DNA of 64,000 nucleotides, taken from positions 1-64,000 of the forward strand of contig LNDQ01000108.1 in assembly GCA_001464695.1 (NCBI GenBank), given 5' to 3'. The stretch is from Betaproteobacteria bacterium Ga0077523. GTDB taxonomy: Bacteria; Pseudomonadota; Gammaproteobacteria; Burkholderiales; Ga0077523. Each line of letters begins with the position of its first letter. Positions within the stretch are counted from its first letter, which is position 1. The notes under the pieces were generated by a model. The model was not told where the DNA came from. It made no database searches and saw nothing but the letters and a program-made list of their open reading frames with translations. This document shows, in pieces, positions 34,154 through 45,689 of this stretch. A program made the translations under genes and the position numbers.

Positions 34154-34671
34154 CCGGGCAGCAGCGCAACAACGGCCGACTTGTCAGCCTCAGGTGGAGG
34201 AACCCAGTGGCAAAGGTCGGTCCCGACAGGCCTTCAGGGAAGGCATGAAAGGGGTTGTCGGCCCGGCCCGGAAGGGTCCATACTGCACCCTTGATGTTTC
34301 CGGCCGGGCTCGCCCGGGCAGATTGACGGGGGGTCGGTTTCCCGTCACTGGGGATGTCACAGGCAGGCGGCCAAGCCCGTCGGGGATGTCGATCGGAACG
34401 TTTCCGGTTGCCGGTTCCCGTGAAGAAGTCGAGTAGCTAGACCATCGACTGGCTGGCCACGGAGGCGCGAGATGTCCGGTTGCGCACCCGTTAGACGAAG
34501 CCTGAATCGGCGCCGTTCCGGCGGCGCCTTCGTGCACGGCTCTGCCGTGCAGCATGTGCGGGACGGCCCGCGTGACGCGCATGCATTCCTGACCGGCGGG
34601 ACGCGTACGCATTCAGGGCGTGCGCCCAACTACATGTTGCAACTCTTTCCCGGGAACACCGCGCGCCGCTC
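34154..34671. other. Intergenic region between the BTAD regulator and the helicase
   Basis: This 518-bp stretch has no credible gene. It contains several short GC palindromes (for example GCCGGGCTCGCCCGGGC near 34304, CGGCGCC-GTTCC-GGCGCC near 34508 and GCACGGCTCTGCCGTGC near 34535), a GC-rich 3' leader for the helicase, and no recognised RNA family or R1/R2 repeat. The small reading frames inside lack start signals and family resemblance. Confidence 0.5.
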
Positions 34672-37600
34672 ATGACCGGCCTGGTACTGACGCGCGACCT
34701 GCTCGAACAGGAACTGCGCAAGGAGTGCATCGACCGGGGCCGCGGGTATGCCGACCGCGGCCGGGTCCTCGGCCTCCGCCACGATCGCGAGCGCGACCGC
34801 TATGAAGCGTCGGTGCGCGGCACCGCACGCAAACCCTATCGCGTCCACGTGACGCTCGAGCAGGGTGCCGACGGCGTGCACATCCACGGTGTCTGTTCCT
34901 GCCCCGTGCATGCCAACTGCAAGCACGTCGCCGCTGTGCTTTGGCGCGCGCTCAATGCGCAGAACGAGGAAGAAGGCGGCGCTCCGCGCAAGGACGGCAA
35001 ACAACCCGGCCGGCGCAAGGTGGGTGAACGGCGCGGCGCTCAGCCTCGCCAGAAGACTCCCGCGGCCTCAGGCCCGTTGCCGGCGCACGTCAACCAATGG
35101 TTGAAGCGCGCCGAGCGGCTGGCCCCCGCGGAGGTGGTGGATCCCAACTCCGATGTCGCGCAATGCCTGCTGTACGTTCTGCAGGTGCGACCACGCGCCC
35201 AGGGTGGCGCCGAGATCGTCGTGCGGGCAATGACGGGTCGCCGCCTGAAGGCCGGCGGCTACGGCAAACCGTCGCCCTGGAACGGCGCACTCGCGGCCCT
35301 GCACGAACCACCCGGTTTCGTCACCGAGGAAGACCTCCAGATCCTGCGCCTGCTGTTGCCGAGCGCGCGCGATCACACCAGCGGCGAATTCCAGCTCGAT
35401 GCCGAAACCGGTTCGATCGTGTTGCGCGCATTGCTCGCCACGGGCCGCTTCCATTGGAATCACACTTCGTCGGCACCGCTGCACGAAGGGCCGCCGCGCC
35501 CGGGGCGGGCGGTATGGCGCTACACCATCAACGGCGCGCAGCGTGCCACGTTCGAGAGCGAGCCGCCGGCCGAGGCACTGCTGCCGCTGGCACCGCCCTG
35601 GTACATCGAGCCCACCAGCGCCGAGTGCGGACCCATCGAGGTGGGACTGTCGCCGACGATCGCGGCCTGGCTCGCCGACGCCCCCGAGATCGCCGCGGAG
35701 CACGCGGTGCGCGTGCGCGACGTGCTGGCACGCAGCGACCGGTTGCACGGCGCGCCGCTGCCCGAGATCCCGGTCCAGGCCGAAACGCGTGAGGCAGCGC
35801 CCGTGCCGATCCTGCGGCTCTATTCGTTCGAGTCGGTGCACGGCTATGGACGTGGCCGCTATGCACGCGGCGAATTCGTCGACGTTGCGGCGCTCCGTTT
35901 CGAGTACGCCGGTGTACGCACGGACCGTGACAGCCCCGGCATGATGACGGTGATCCGCAACGGCGAGTTGCTCCGCCTGCGCCGCAATCACGCCGCGGAG
36001 AAGCGGGCGCATACCGCATTGGCGCAAGCCGGGTTCGTCCGCGTCAACGGCCGCGAGCGCAACATCCCGCAGCAGCACAAACACGACTACACCCTCGAAG
36101 GCGAACAGACCTGGCTCGAGTTCGTGACCAAGGGGGTCGCCAATCTGCGCGCCCAGGGCTGGCAGGTCGAGTTCGACGAGAGTTTCCGGTTCATGCCGGT
36201 CGAGACCGGCGACTGGCATGCCGAGGTCATCGAGACAGGGGGCGACTGGTTCGACCTGCGTCTCGAGATCGACATCGACGGCCGGCGCATCGATCTGCTG
36301 CCGGTGCTGATCAACACCCTGCGCCAGCGACCCGAACTGCTGAGCGAGTCCGGCAGCGGCGGCGATCCGAATGAAGCGGTGCTGATCCGCCTCGACGACG
36401 GTCGCATACTGCCGGTGCCGCTCGCGCGCGTGCGGCCGCTGGTGAACGTGCTGCACGAGATGCTCGACGAGGATTCGTCCGACACGCTGCGCCTGTCGAA
36501 GCTCGACGTGGTGCGGCTGGCCGACCTCGAGTCGTCGGTGCCGCTCAAGTGGCAGGGCGGCGATGCCATGCGCGCGCTCGGCAAGCAGCTCGCGCAGTTC
36601 AAGGGCCTGAAACCGATCCAGGCACCGCCCGGATTCGATGCGCAGTTGCGGCCGTATCAGGAGCAAGGCCTCGCGTGGCTGCAGTTCCTGCGCGAACACG
36701 AACTCGGCGGCATCCTCGCCGACGACATGGGTCTTGGCAAGACCGTGCAGACACTCGCGCACCTGCTCATCGAGAAACAGGCCGGCCGCCTCACCAAGCC
36801 GGCGCTCGTGATCGCCCCCACCAGCGTGATTCCGAACTGGAAAGCGGAAGCGGCGCGCTTCGCCCCGCAGCTCTCCGTGCACGTCTCGCACGGCCTCAAA
36901 CGGCGCGAGAACTTCGACGAGATCGGCAACTCCGATCTGGTGCTCACCACCTACGCATTGCTGCCGCGCGACGAAGCGACTCTCACGTCGCACGAATTTC
37001 ACGTGGTGATCCTCGACGAAGCGCAGCAGATCAAGAACGCACAGACCCGCGCCGCGCGCGTGGTCGGCGATCTCAAGGCGCAACACCGCCTGTGCCTGAC
37101 CGGCACACCGCTCGAGAATCACCTGGGCGAGCTGTGGTCGCTGTTCCACTTCCTGATGCCTGGCCTGCTCGGCGACGCCGCCACCTTCCGGCGCGTGTAT
37201 CGCACGCCGATCGAGAAGCATGCGGACACGGCGCGGCGCGACAGCCTCGTGCGCCGCATCCGGCCGTTCCTGCTGCGCCGTACCAAGGACGAAGTGGCCA
37301 CCGATCTGCCGCCGAAGACCGAGATCATCCGCACCATCGAACTGGACGGCGCACAGCGCGAACTGTATGAGACGGTGCGCGTGGCGATGGACCAGCGGAT
37401 CCGCAACGAGATCGCCACGCGCGGTCTCGCCCAGAGTCAGATCATCGTGCTCGATGCGCTGCTCAAGTTGCGCCAGATCTGCTGCGATCCGCGCCTGCTG
37501 AAGCTCGACGCCGCCAAGCAGGTGCAGGAATCGGCCAAGCTCGAAGCGCTGATCGAGATGCTCGAGGAACTGCTGCCCGAAGGCCGCCGTGTGCTGCTCT

Positions 37601-38043
37601 TCTCGCAGTTCACCAGCATGCTCGAACTGATCGAGAAGGAACTGCACACCCGCCAGATTCCCTACGTGAAACTGACCGGCGACACGGTCGATCGAGCGGA
37701 ACCGGTGCGCGCCTTCCAGGCGGAGGAAGTCCCGCTGTTCCTGATCAGCCTGAAGGCCGGCGGCACCGGCCTCAACCTGACTGCCGCCGATACCGTGATC
37801 CACTACGACCCGTGGTGGAATCCGGCCGTGGAGAACCAGGCCACGGCACGTGCGCACCGCATCGGCCAGGACAAGCCGGTGTTCGTGTACAAGCTGCTCG
37901 CGGCAGGCAGCGTCGAAGAGAAGATCGCGGCACTGCAGACCTCCAAGGCCGCGCTGGCCGAAGGCATTCTCGGTGGCGACGCCGCCGCCGCCGGCCCGGT
38001 CTCGGAAGAAGACATCGAAGCGCTGTTCCAGCCGCTCGAATAG
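34672..38043 (+). CDS. SWIM-domain SNF2 family DEAD/DEAH-type helicase
   Basis: A 1123-residue ATP-driven DNA translocase of the SNF2/RapA-like group. A SWIM zinc finger lies at about residues 72-90 (CSCPVHANCKHVAAVLW, the CxCx(n)CxH pattern). A central uncharacterised region holds the SNF2-associated beta domain. The helicase core runs from about 660: RPYQEQGLAWLQFLREHELGGILADDMGLGKTVQTLAHLL (Walker A, about 684-691), LVIAPTSVIPNWKAE, VILDEAQQIKNAQT (Walker B, about 782), RLCLTGTPLENHLGELWSLFHFLMPGLLG. The C-terminal RecA domain has LLFSQFTSMLELIEKEL, LISLKAGGTGLNLTAADTVIHYDPWWNPAVENQATARAHRIGQ and the final VEEKIAALQ. Cytoplasmic; bacterial members are linked to transcription recycling or phage defence, but nothing here decides. 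R1 repeats follow. Confidence 0.92.
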   Translation: MTGLVLTRDLLEQELRKECIDRGRGYADRGRVLGLRHDRERDRYEASVRGTARKPYRVHVTLEQGADGVHIHGVCSCPVHANCKHVAAVLWRALNAQNEEEGGAPRKDGKQPGRRKVGERRGAQPRQKTPAASGPLPAHVNQWLKRAERLAPAEVVDPNSDVAQCLLYVLQVRPRAQGGAEIVVRAMTGRRLKAGGYGKPSPWNGALAALHEPPGFVTEEDLQILRLLLPSARDHTSGEFQLDAETGSIVLRALLATGRFHWNHTSSAPLHEGPPRPGRAVWRYTINGAQRATFESEPPAEALLPLAPPWYIEPTSAECGPIEVGLSPTIAAWLADAPEIAAEHAVRVRDVLARSDRLHGAPLPEIPVQAETREAAPVPILRLYSFESVHGYGRGRYARGEFVDVAALRFEYAGVRTDRDSPGMMTVIRNGELLRLRRNHAAEKRAHTALAQAGFVRVNGRERNIPQQHKHDYTLEGEQTWLEFVTKGVANLRAQGWQVEFDESFRFMPVETGDWHAEVIETGGDWFDLRLEIDIDGRRIDLLPVLINTLRQRPELLSESGSGGDPNEAVLIRLDDGRILPVPLARVRPLVNVLHEMLDEDSSDTLRLSKLDVVRLADLESSVPLKWQGGDAMRALGKQLAQFKGLKPIQAPPGFDAQLRPYQEQGLAWLQFLREHELGGILADDMGLGKTVQTLAHLLIEKQAGRLTKPALVIAPTSVIPNWKAEAARFAPQLSVHVSHGLKRRENFDEIGNSDLVLTTYALLPRDEATLTSHEFHVVILDEAQQIKNAQTRAARVVGDLKAQHRLCLTGTPLENHLGELWSLFHFLMPGLLGDAATFRRVYRTPIEKHADTARRDSLVRRIRPFLLRRTKDEVATDLPPKTEIIRTIELDGAQRELYETVRVAMDQRIRNEIATRGLAQSQIIVLDALLKLRQICCDPRLLKLDAAKQVQESAKLEALIEMLEELLPEGRRVLLFSQFTSMLELIEKELHTRQIPYVKLTGDTVDRAEPVRAFQAEEVPLFLISLKAGGTGLNLTAADTVIHYDPWWNPAVENQATARAHRIGQDKPVFVYKLLAAGSVEEKIAALQTSKAALAEGILGGDAAAAGPVSEEDIEALFQPLE

Positions 38044-38051
38044 AGAGTGAC

Positions 38052-38203
38052 ACGCCCCCCGACAGGCCTTGCGGCCTTTCCCCTCAGGGGGCAAGCCCTC
38101 TTGGTGCGGCCCGGCGAGGGCTGAGGTGATGGCCCCCCCGATAGGCCTGCGGCCTTTCCCCCCAAGGGGGCCAGCCCTCTTGGGGCGGCCCGGCGAGGGC
38201 TGA
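38052..38203 (+). repeat. Two tandem R1 palindromic repeats before lpxK
   Basis: Two R1 units on the plus strand, ending at 38124 and 38203 (each closing CCCGGCGAGGGCTGA). They lie in the 169-bp gap between the helicase stop and the lpxK start. The last unit ends 9 bp before the GTG of lpxK, again with the GGGCTGA end toward the start codon. Confidence 0.88.
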
Positions 38204-38212
38204 GGACCGTCC

Positions 38213-39208
38213 GTGAGCCCCGGCCACTGGCAACGGGTGACCGGTCTCACGCTGGTGTTGTTGCCGTTCGCGGCGTTGTTCGCGCTGGTGTCCGGGTTAC
38301 GCCGCGGGTTGTTCCGGTTCGGCCTGTTGCCCGCGAATCGCTTGCCGATTCCGGTCATCGTCGTCGGCAACGTGACCGCCGGCGGCACCGGAAAGACACC
38401 CTTCGTGCTGTGGCTGGTTCGACAACTGCAGGAACAAGGCTGCCATCCTGGTATCGTGACGCGCGGCTACCGCGCGAGCGATGCGGGTCCGGCGGCAGTG
38501 GCCGCCGACGACGATCCGACCCGAGCCGGGGATGAACCCGTCCTCCTCGCGCGCCGCAGCGGCGTGCCGGTCTGGCGCGGCGTGGATCGCGGTCGTGCTG
38601 CCCGCGCGTTACTCGCCGCCCATCGCGATTGCGATGTGATCGTGAGCGACGACGGGCTGCAGCACTATCGACTCGCCCGCGATATCGAAGTGGCATTGAT
38701 CGATGGTGCGCGCGGTTTCGGTAACGGACTGCCACTGCCGGCGGGTCCGTTACGCGAACCCGTGAGCAGACTCTCCCGCTGCGATTTCGTCGTGGTGAAA
38801 GCTCCACGCACCGCGTCGATCGCGTGGAACGGAGCGGCTGTCGACATGAATCTGCAAGGAACGCGCTTCGTCAATCTGGTCGATCCGGAATCGAGCACCG
38901 GCCCGGAGCAGATGGCCGATCGCGAAGTGCATGCGGTGGCCGGCATCGGTGAACCGAAGCCCTTCTTCGCCACGCTGCGAGCCCTGGGCCTCACCATCGT
39001 GGAACATCCGTTCCCCGACCATCACCGGTTCGTCGCGACCGACTTCGAGTTCGGCGCCGATGCCATCGTCGTGATGACGGAGAAGGATGCCGTAAAATGC
39101 CGTTCGTTCGCGTCCCGGACGTGGTGGACGCTGCCGGTGGATGCCGAGTTGCCGACCGGATTCGCTGCACGTATCGTGGCCGCACTCGAAAGAATCAAGA
39201 AGCCCTGA
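38213..39208 (+). CDS. lpxK: Tetraacyldisaccharide 4'-kinase
   Basis: A 331-residue inner-membrane kinase that phosphorylates the 4' position of the lipid A precursor. An N-terminal membrane anchor (VTGLTLVLLPFAALFALVSGLRRGLFRFG) leads into the P-loop VIVVGNVTAGGTGKTPFVLWLVRQL at about residues 46-70; family motifs GIVTRGYRA, PVWRGVDRGRAARALLAAHRDCDVIVSDDGLQHYRLARDIEVALIDGARGFGNGLPLPAGPLREP and VMTEKDAVKC are all present. The start is GTG, with an R1 repeat immediately before it and no strong Shine-Dalgarno. trm112 follows 3 bp later; together with kdsB this is the conserved lipid A/KDO gene order. Confidence 0.96.
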   Translation: MSPGHWQRVTGLTLVLLPFAALFALVSGLRRGLFRFGLLPANRLPIPVIVVGNVTAGGTGKTPFVLWLVRQLQEQGCHPGIVTRGYRASDAGPAAVAADDDPTRAGDEPVLLARRSGVPVWRGVDRGRAARALLAAHRDCDVIVSDDGLQHYRLARDIEVALIDGARGFGNGLPLPAGPLREPVSRLSRCDFVVVKAPRTASIAWNGAAVDMNLQGTRFVNLVDPESSTGPEQMADREVHAVAGIGEPKPFFATLRALGLTIVEHPFPDHHRFVATDFEFGADAIVVMTEKDAVKCRSFASRTWWTLPVDAELPTGFAARIVAALERIKKP

Positions 39209-39211
39209 CCG

Positions 39212-39415
39212 ATGGCCCTCGATCCCAAGCTGCTCGAAATTCTCGTCGACCCGCTCACCAAGGCGCCGCTCGCCTACGACCGCGAGCGCCAGGAACTGGT
39301 GTCCATCGAGAGTGCACTCGCCTACCCGATCCGCGAGGACATCCCCATCATGCTCGAGGACGAAGCCCGCAAGCTCTCCATCGACGAAGTGGACGCCTGG
39401 CGCAAGAAGCGCTAA
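39212..39415 (+). CDS. Trm112/UPF0434 family small protein
   Basis: A 67-residue Trm112-like protein (YcaR/UPF0434). It starts [23 protein letters not shown], then [28 protein letters not shown], the standard two blocks of the family. Usually four Cys/His zinc ligands are present (CPxCKGPL); here the motif reads DPLTKAPL with no Cys at all, so this member binds no zinc in the usual way. Variants of this type are frequent in betaproteobacteria. Function is unclear; family members can assist methyltransferases. It sits 3 bp after lpxK and a composite R1 repeat separates it from kdsB. Confidence 0.88.
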   Translation: MALDPKLLEILVDPLTKAPLAYDRERQELVSIESALAYPIREDIPIMLEDEARKLSIDEVDAWRKKR

Positions 39416-39434
39416 ACCGCTCGGCGAGTCTCGG

Positions 39435-39581
39435 TGATGCCCCCCCGACAGGCCTTGCGGCCTCTCCCCCCAGGGGGCCAGCCCTCTTGGGGCTGAGTCC
39501 GGACACAGACAGTCCCTGCGGACTGTCTGTGCCTGACGAAGGCCATCGGCCTCCGGCCGATGGCAGGCCCGGCGAGGGCTG
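39435..39581 (+). repeat. Composite R1 repeat with inner palindromes, before kdsB
   Basis: An R1 unit (CCCCCCGACAGGCCTTGCGG ... GGCAGGCCCGGCGAGGGCTGA) whose central stem is split after CTCTTGGGGC by about 70 bp. The inner part holds two perfect palindromes, ACAGACAGTCC-CTGC-GGACTGTCTGT and GCCATCGGCC-TCC-GGCCGATGGC. Its last bases GGGCTGATGG run straight into the kdsB ATG. The same layout occurs inverted at 6590-6744. Confidence 0.85.
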
Positions 39582-40346
39582 ATGGATTTCGTCGTCGTCA
39601 TCCCGGCCCGGTACGCCTCGACACGGCTGCCGGGCAAGCCACTCGCCGACATCGCGGGCAAACCGATGGTGGTTCGGGTCGCGGAGCAGGCCATCAAGAG
39701 CGGTGCCCGCGAGGTCTGGATCGCCACCGACCACCAGGGCGTGGCGGATGCGGTCAAGGAGCACGGCTACGACGTGCTGCTGACGCGACCGGACCATCCG
39801 ACCGGCACCGATCGCATCGCCGAGGCCGCGGCCGAACTGGGCTGGGCCGACGACACCATCGTCGTCAACGTGCAAGGCGATGAACCGCGCATCGCGCCGG
39901 CGCTGATCCGCGCGGTGGCCCACGATCTCGCCGTTCATGCACAGGCCGCGATCGCCACCGCCTGTCATCCGTTCGATCGCGACGAGGATTTCTTCGACCC
40001 GAACGTCGTCAAGGTCGTGACCGACCGCGACGGCTACGCGCTGTATTTCAGCCGCGCGGCCATTCCCTTCGCGCGCGACGCGTTCCGTGAGGGGCGCGTG
40101 CTGCCCTTCGGACTTCCCGCGTACCGCCACATCGGCATCTACGCCTACCGCGGCGCTTTCCTTGCCGCCTACGCATCGCTCCAACCGGCGCCCATCGAGC
40201 GCTTCGAAGCGCTCGAACAACTGCGGGCCTTGTGGCACGGCTACCGGATCGCGGTGGCGATCACCTCGCATGCACCGGAGGCCGGGGTCGACACGCCGGC
40301 CGATCTCGAGCGGGTACGGGCCCTTTTTCGCCCTGCTACCGACTGA
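39582..40346 (+). CDS. kdsB: 3-deoxy-manno-octulosonate cytidylyltransferase
   Basis: A 254-residue enzyme that activates KDO with CTP for lipopolysaccharide core synthesis. The N-terminus [33 protein letters not shown] is the CTP-binding signature; [28 protein letters not shown] and [16 protein letters not shown] follow with the metal-binding Asp, and the family pattern [13 protein letters not shown] and [22 protein letters not shown] complete the fold. The ATG overlaps the end of the composite repeat, so ribosome binding must use GGCGAGGGC inside it. It ends just before the adk promoter. Confidence 0.96.
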   Translation: MDFVVVIPARYASTRLPGKPLADIAGKPMVVRVAEQAIKSGAREVWIATDHQGVADAVKEHGYDVLLTRPDHPTGTDRIAEAAAELGWADDTIVVNVQGDEPRIAPALIRAVAHDLAVHAQAAIATACHPFDRDEDFFDPNVVKVVTDRDGYALYFSRAAIPFARDAFREGRVLPFGLPAYRHIGIYAYRGAFLAAYASLQPAPIERFEALEQLRALWHGYRIAVAITSHAPEAGVDTPADLERVRALFRPATD

Positions 40347-41072
<726 letters not shown>

Positions 41073-41084
41073 GGGGCGAGAAAG

Positions 41085-42350
41085 ATGGCGAAGAAGCGCA
41101 ACGCGTTCTACGCGCAGTCGGGCGGCGTGACCGCCGTGATCAATGCCTCGGCCTGCGGCGTCATCGAGACCGCCCGCAAGCACAAGGACCGCATCGGCAA
41201 GCTGTATGCGGGACGCAACGGCATCCTCGGCGCGCTCGAGGAAGACCTGATCGACACGTCGAAGGAATCGGCAGCCGCCATCGCCGCGCTGCGCCACACG
41301 CCTTCCGGCGCGTTCGGGTCGGCCCGCTACAAGCTGAAGAGCCTCGAGGCCAACCGCGCGGAGTACGAACGCCTGATCGAGGTCTTCAAGGCCCACGACA
41401 TCGGCTACTTCTTCTACAACGGCGGCGGCGATTCCGCCGACACGTGCCTCAAGGTCTCGCAGCTCTCGGGCGCGATGGGCTATCCGCTGCAGGCGATCCA
41501 TGTGCCCAAGACGGTGGACAACGATCTGCCCATCACCGATTGCTGCCCGGGGTTCGGATCGGTCGCCAAGTATGTCGCGACCTCGATCCGCGAGGCCGGC
41601 TTCGACGTGGAGTCCATGGCCAGGACGTCGACCAAGGTCTTCGTGCTCGAAGTGATGGGACGGCATGCCGGCTGGATCACGGCCGCCTGCGGCCTCGCTT
41701 CGGAGGCCGAGGGTGAGGCTCCGCACATCCTGCTGTTTCCCGAGATCCCCTTCGACCAGGACCGCTTCATCGCCAAGGTGGAGGCGACGGTGAAGCGCGC
41801 CGGCTATTGCGTGATCGGTGTCTCCGAGGGGTTGCAGACGGCCGACGGCAAGTTCCTGTCCGACGCCGGGTTGCGCGATGCCTTCGGCCACGCGCAACTG
41901 GGCGGAGTTGCCCCGGTGATCGCCAATCTCGTGCGCGAGAAGCTGAAGCTCAAGTACCACTGGGCCGTGGCCGACTACCTGCAGCGAGCGGCCCGCCACA
42001 TCGCGTCGAAGACCGACGTGGCGCAGGCCTATGCCGTGGGCAAGGCGGCGGTGGAACTGGCCTTGAAGGGACACAACGCGGTCATGCCCGCCATCGTCCG
42101 CAAGTCGAGCAAGCCGTACAAATGGTCGATCGGCGTCGCCGACCTCGCCAAGGTGGCGAACGTGGAGAAGAAGATGCCGCGCGACTTCATCACCACCGAC
42201 GGCTTCCACATCACCGCCAAGTGCCGCACCTACTTGAGCCCCCTCATCCAAGGGGAAGACTTTCCGCCGTTCCGCAACGGCTTGCCGCGCTACGTGCGCC
42301 TCAAGAACGTCGCCGTCCCCAAGAAGCTGGGCACGCCCTTCAAGCTCTAG
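41085..42350 (+). CDS. pfp: PPi-dependent 6-phosphofructokinase
   Basis: A 421-residue phosphofructokinase expected to use pyrophosphate instead of ATP, making the step reversible. The N-terminus KKRNAFYAQSGGVTAVINASACGVIE is the family start; the phosphoryl-donor loop reads FFYNGGGDSADTCLKVSQL, and the catalytic region is VPKTVDNDLPITDCCPGFGSVAKYVATSI. The Lys in PKTVDND and the bulky Asp-containing GGGDS loop are marks of PPi-using enzymes; ATP-using ones have GGDGS and PGTIDND. EVMGRHAGWITAACGLA binds fructose-6-phosphate. The next gene downstream is a membrane pyrophosphatase, strengthening the PPi assignment. A class I aldolase at 50 kb would act next in the pathway. Confidence 0.93.
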   Translation: MAKKRNAFYAQSGGVTAVINASACGVIETARKHKDRIGKLYAGRNGILGALEEDLIDTSKESAAAIAALRHTPSGAFGSARYKLKSLEANRAEYERLIEVFKAHDIGYFFYNGGGDSADTCLKVSQLSGAMGYPLQAIHVPKTVDNDLPITDCCPGFGSVAKYVATSIREAGFDVESMARTSTKVFVLEVMGRHAGWITAACGLASEAEGEAPHILLFPEIPFDQDRFIAKVEATVKRAGYCVIGVSEGLQTADGKFLSDAGLRDAFGHAQLGGVAPVIANLVREKLKLKYHWAVADYLQRAARHIASKTDVAQAYAVGKAAVELALKGHNAVMPAIVRKSSKPYKWSIGVADLAKVANVEKKMPRDFITTDGFHITAKCRTYLSPLIQGEDFPPFRNGLPRYVRLKNVAVPKKLGTPFKL

Positions 42351-42416
42351 CCGTGACGCGCCGGTGATGGTTTACCGGCGTCGGGTGGGAGACTGGGCCG
42401 ATGCCGGGGGCATGGG

Positions 42417-42446
42417 TTGCTCTCGGACAAAATTTCCCATTAACAT
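42417..42446 (+). promoter_or_regulatory. Candidate hppA promoter
   Basis: TTGCTC (-35 like) and TAACAT (-10 like) with 18 bp between them, in the 250-bp gap between pfp and hppA. The surrounding ACAAAATTTCCCATTAACATAG is the most AT-rich part of the gap. This would leave a leader of about 150 nt before hppA. Confidence 0.4.
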
Positions 42447-42600
42447 AGCGAGTTATTTGCGCTGACCGGAGTTTCCCGGAGCGCCCCACGAGGGTTGCTT
42501 CCGGTGCCGGTGGCGAGGCTCCACCACAGGCCTCCTGGTCGTCACAGCCCGCACTCGAGGCGGGCATACCGAACATCTACCAAGTCTTTCTGGGGGACTC

Positions 42601-44640
<2,040 letters not shown>

Positions 44641-44662
44641 GAAGCGCTGAACGACAAATGAC

Positions 44663-44693
44663 AAACGGCTCCCGCGGGAGCCGTTTGCTTTTC
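44663..44693 (+). terminator. Rho-independent terminator after hppA
   Basis: A perfect inverted repeat, AAACGGCTCCCG-CGGGAGCCGTTT, starting 23 bp after the hppA stop and followed by GCTTTTCT. It is symmetric, so it can also stop transcripts coming from the minus-strand oxidase gene on the right. Confidence 0.85.
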
Positions 44694-44734
44694 TACTGCT
44701 TGCTGCCGGTCGGCTACCCGACCGAGCCCGCGCG

Positions 44735-45583
44735 TCAAGCCACCGCGCGGACCGGACGGCCCCGGCGGTCGCCGAAACGGCGCTCGGGGAAGTTCAGGTT
44801 CACCTGACGCAGGCGCCGCTCGCCCGCCCGGTTGTCCACCGGGACATGGGTGTTGGCGTCTTCGGCCGTGGAGTAAGCACGGTACGAGGTGTTGAACGCG
44901 AGGTTGATGAGCTGCAGGCTGCGTTTGGCGGCCAGCATGACACGCTCCTGCATCCGCTCGGTCGTGGCGTAGCGCTTCACCACTTCCATCGCGATCTTCG
45001 GATGCTCGTCGTCGTACACCGCATGCTGCCGCATCCACTTGTAGGTCTTCGGGCTCATGTCGACGCCGGGCATGCCGCGATACCCTTCGAAACCGGGCAG
45101 GATCTTGCGGCAGATGTCGCCGGTCACGCCTTCGATCGCGAAGCTGGTGGCGGCGACCGCCTCGGCCAGGCTGCCCTTGGTGTTGATGTACCAGATCCAG
45201 TCAGTCAGGGACTGGACGTCACGCAGCACGGGGCGGCGTCCCTCGGCGAGCTCCAGCATCTGCTCCTTGCGCAGCCCGAAGCCCTGACCCATCCACAGCC
45301 ACTGTTCGGCATGGGCCTTCTCGACACGGATGTTGTCGATCAGATAGGAACGCGCGTACTCGTCTTCCACCTTGACGAGCGCTTCCGCGAGAAACTTCGG
45401 GAAGGTGTGGATGAACGGATAGAGCTGCAACATCCAGCCCTGCATCTCGCTCAACGACAGCTTGGTTTGGGTGATGCCCTCGACGAACTCGCCTTCGAGG
45501 ATCTCGTCCCAGTACGGCTTGATGTATTCCTGGAACGGCCCGACCCAGACCGGGTGCGGGGAGAACTCATACATGATGCCCAT
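44735..45583 (-). CDS. Heme-oxygenase-like diiron oxidase candidate (TenA/UndA-like fold)
   Basis: A 282-residue all-helical protein annotated in relatives only as iron-containing redox enzyme. Possible metal ligands form the pattern of heme-oxygenase-like diiron oxidases: E88 and H91 (RVEKAHAEQW), E151 (FAIEGVTGD), H187, D191 and H194 (RQHAVYDDEHPK). The H-x3-D-x2-H spacing equals that of CADD, and E-x2-H resembles the fatty-acid decarboxylase UndA. That makes a small oxidase acting on an acid substrate plausible, not proven. The C-terminal 43 residues, outside the fold, end GERRLRQVNLNFPERRFGDRR and closely match the tail of the desaturase at 52 kb. The start ATGGGC was chosen for its AGGAG six bases upstream; a later ATG (MYEFS) is the alternative. 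A palindrome at 45667 may be its operator. Confidence 0.72.
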   Translation of the reverse strand: MGIMYEFSPHPVWVGPFQEYIKPYWDEILEGEFVEGITQTKLSLSEMQGWMLQLYPFIHTFPKFLAEALVKVEDEYARSYLIDNIRVEKAHAEQWLWMGQGFGLRKEQMLELAEGRRPVLRDVQSLTDWIWYINTKGSLAEAVAATSFAIEGVTGDICRKILPGFEGYRGMPGVDMSPKTYKWMRQHAVYDDEHPKIAMEVVKRYATTERMQERVMLAAKRSLQLINLAFNTSYRAYSTAEDANTHVPVDNRAGERRLRQVNLNFPERRFGDRRGRPVRAVA

Positions 45584-45666
45584 CAGGGTCTCCTGGAATC
45601 GAAATCGAAGTTTCAAAACCTTCGGAACTCCGGCAACTCTCCGGCGCCGGGCGCACAGCTACAACG

Positions 45667-45689
45667 AGCGCTTTCTCGAGCGAAGCGCT
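45667..45689. promoter_or_regulatory. Palindrome upstream of the diiron oxidase gene (candidate operator)
   Basis: AGCGCTT and AAGCGCT arms separated by 9 bp that include CTCGAG, 84 bp before the start codon of the minus-strand gene. The 284-bp gap holds nothing else recognised. It could be a repressor site, or a hairpin at the end of the GGDEF/EAL transcript. Confidence 0.35.

Noticed and set aside
31142..38043. A complete phage-defence island
   Set aside because: No nuclease, methylase, toxin, integrase or tRNA attachment site; two regulators or translocases alone do not support it.
39612..39883. Other-frame reading frames over kdsB and neighbouring genes
   Set aside because: They have atypical Arg/Pro-rich composition and overlap clear housekeeping enzymes.
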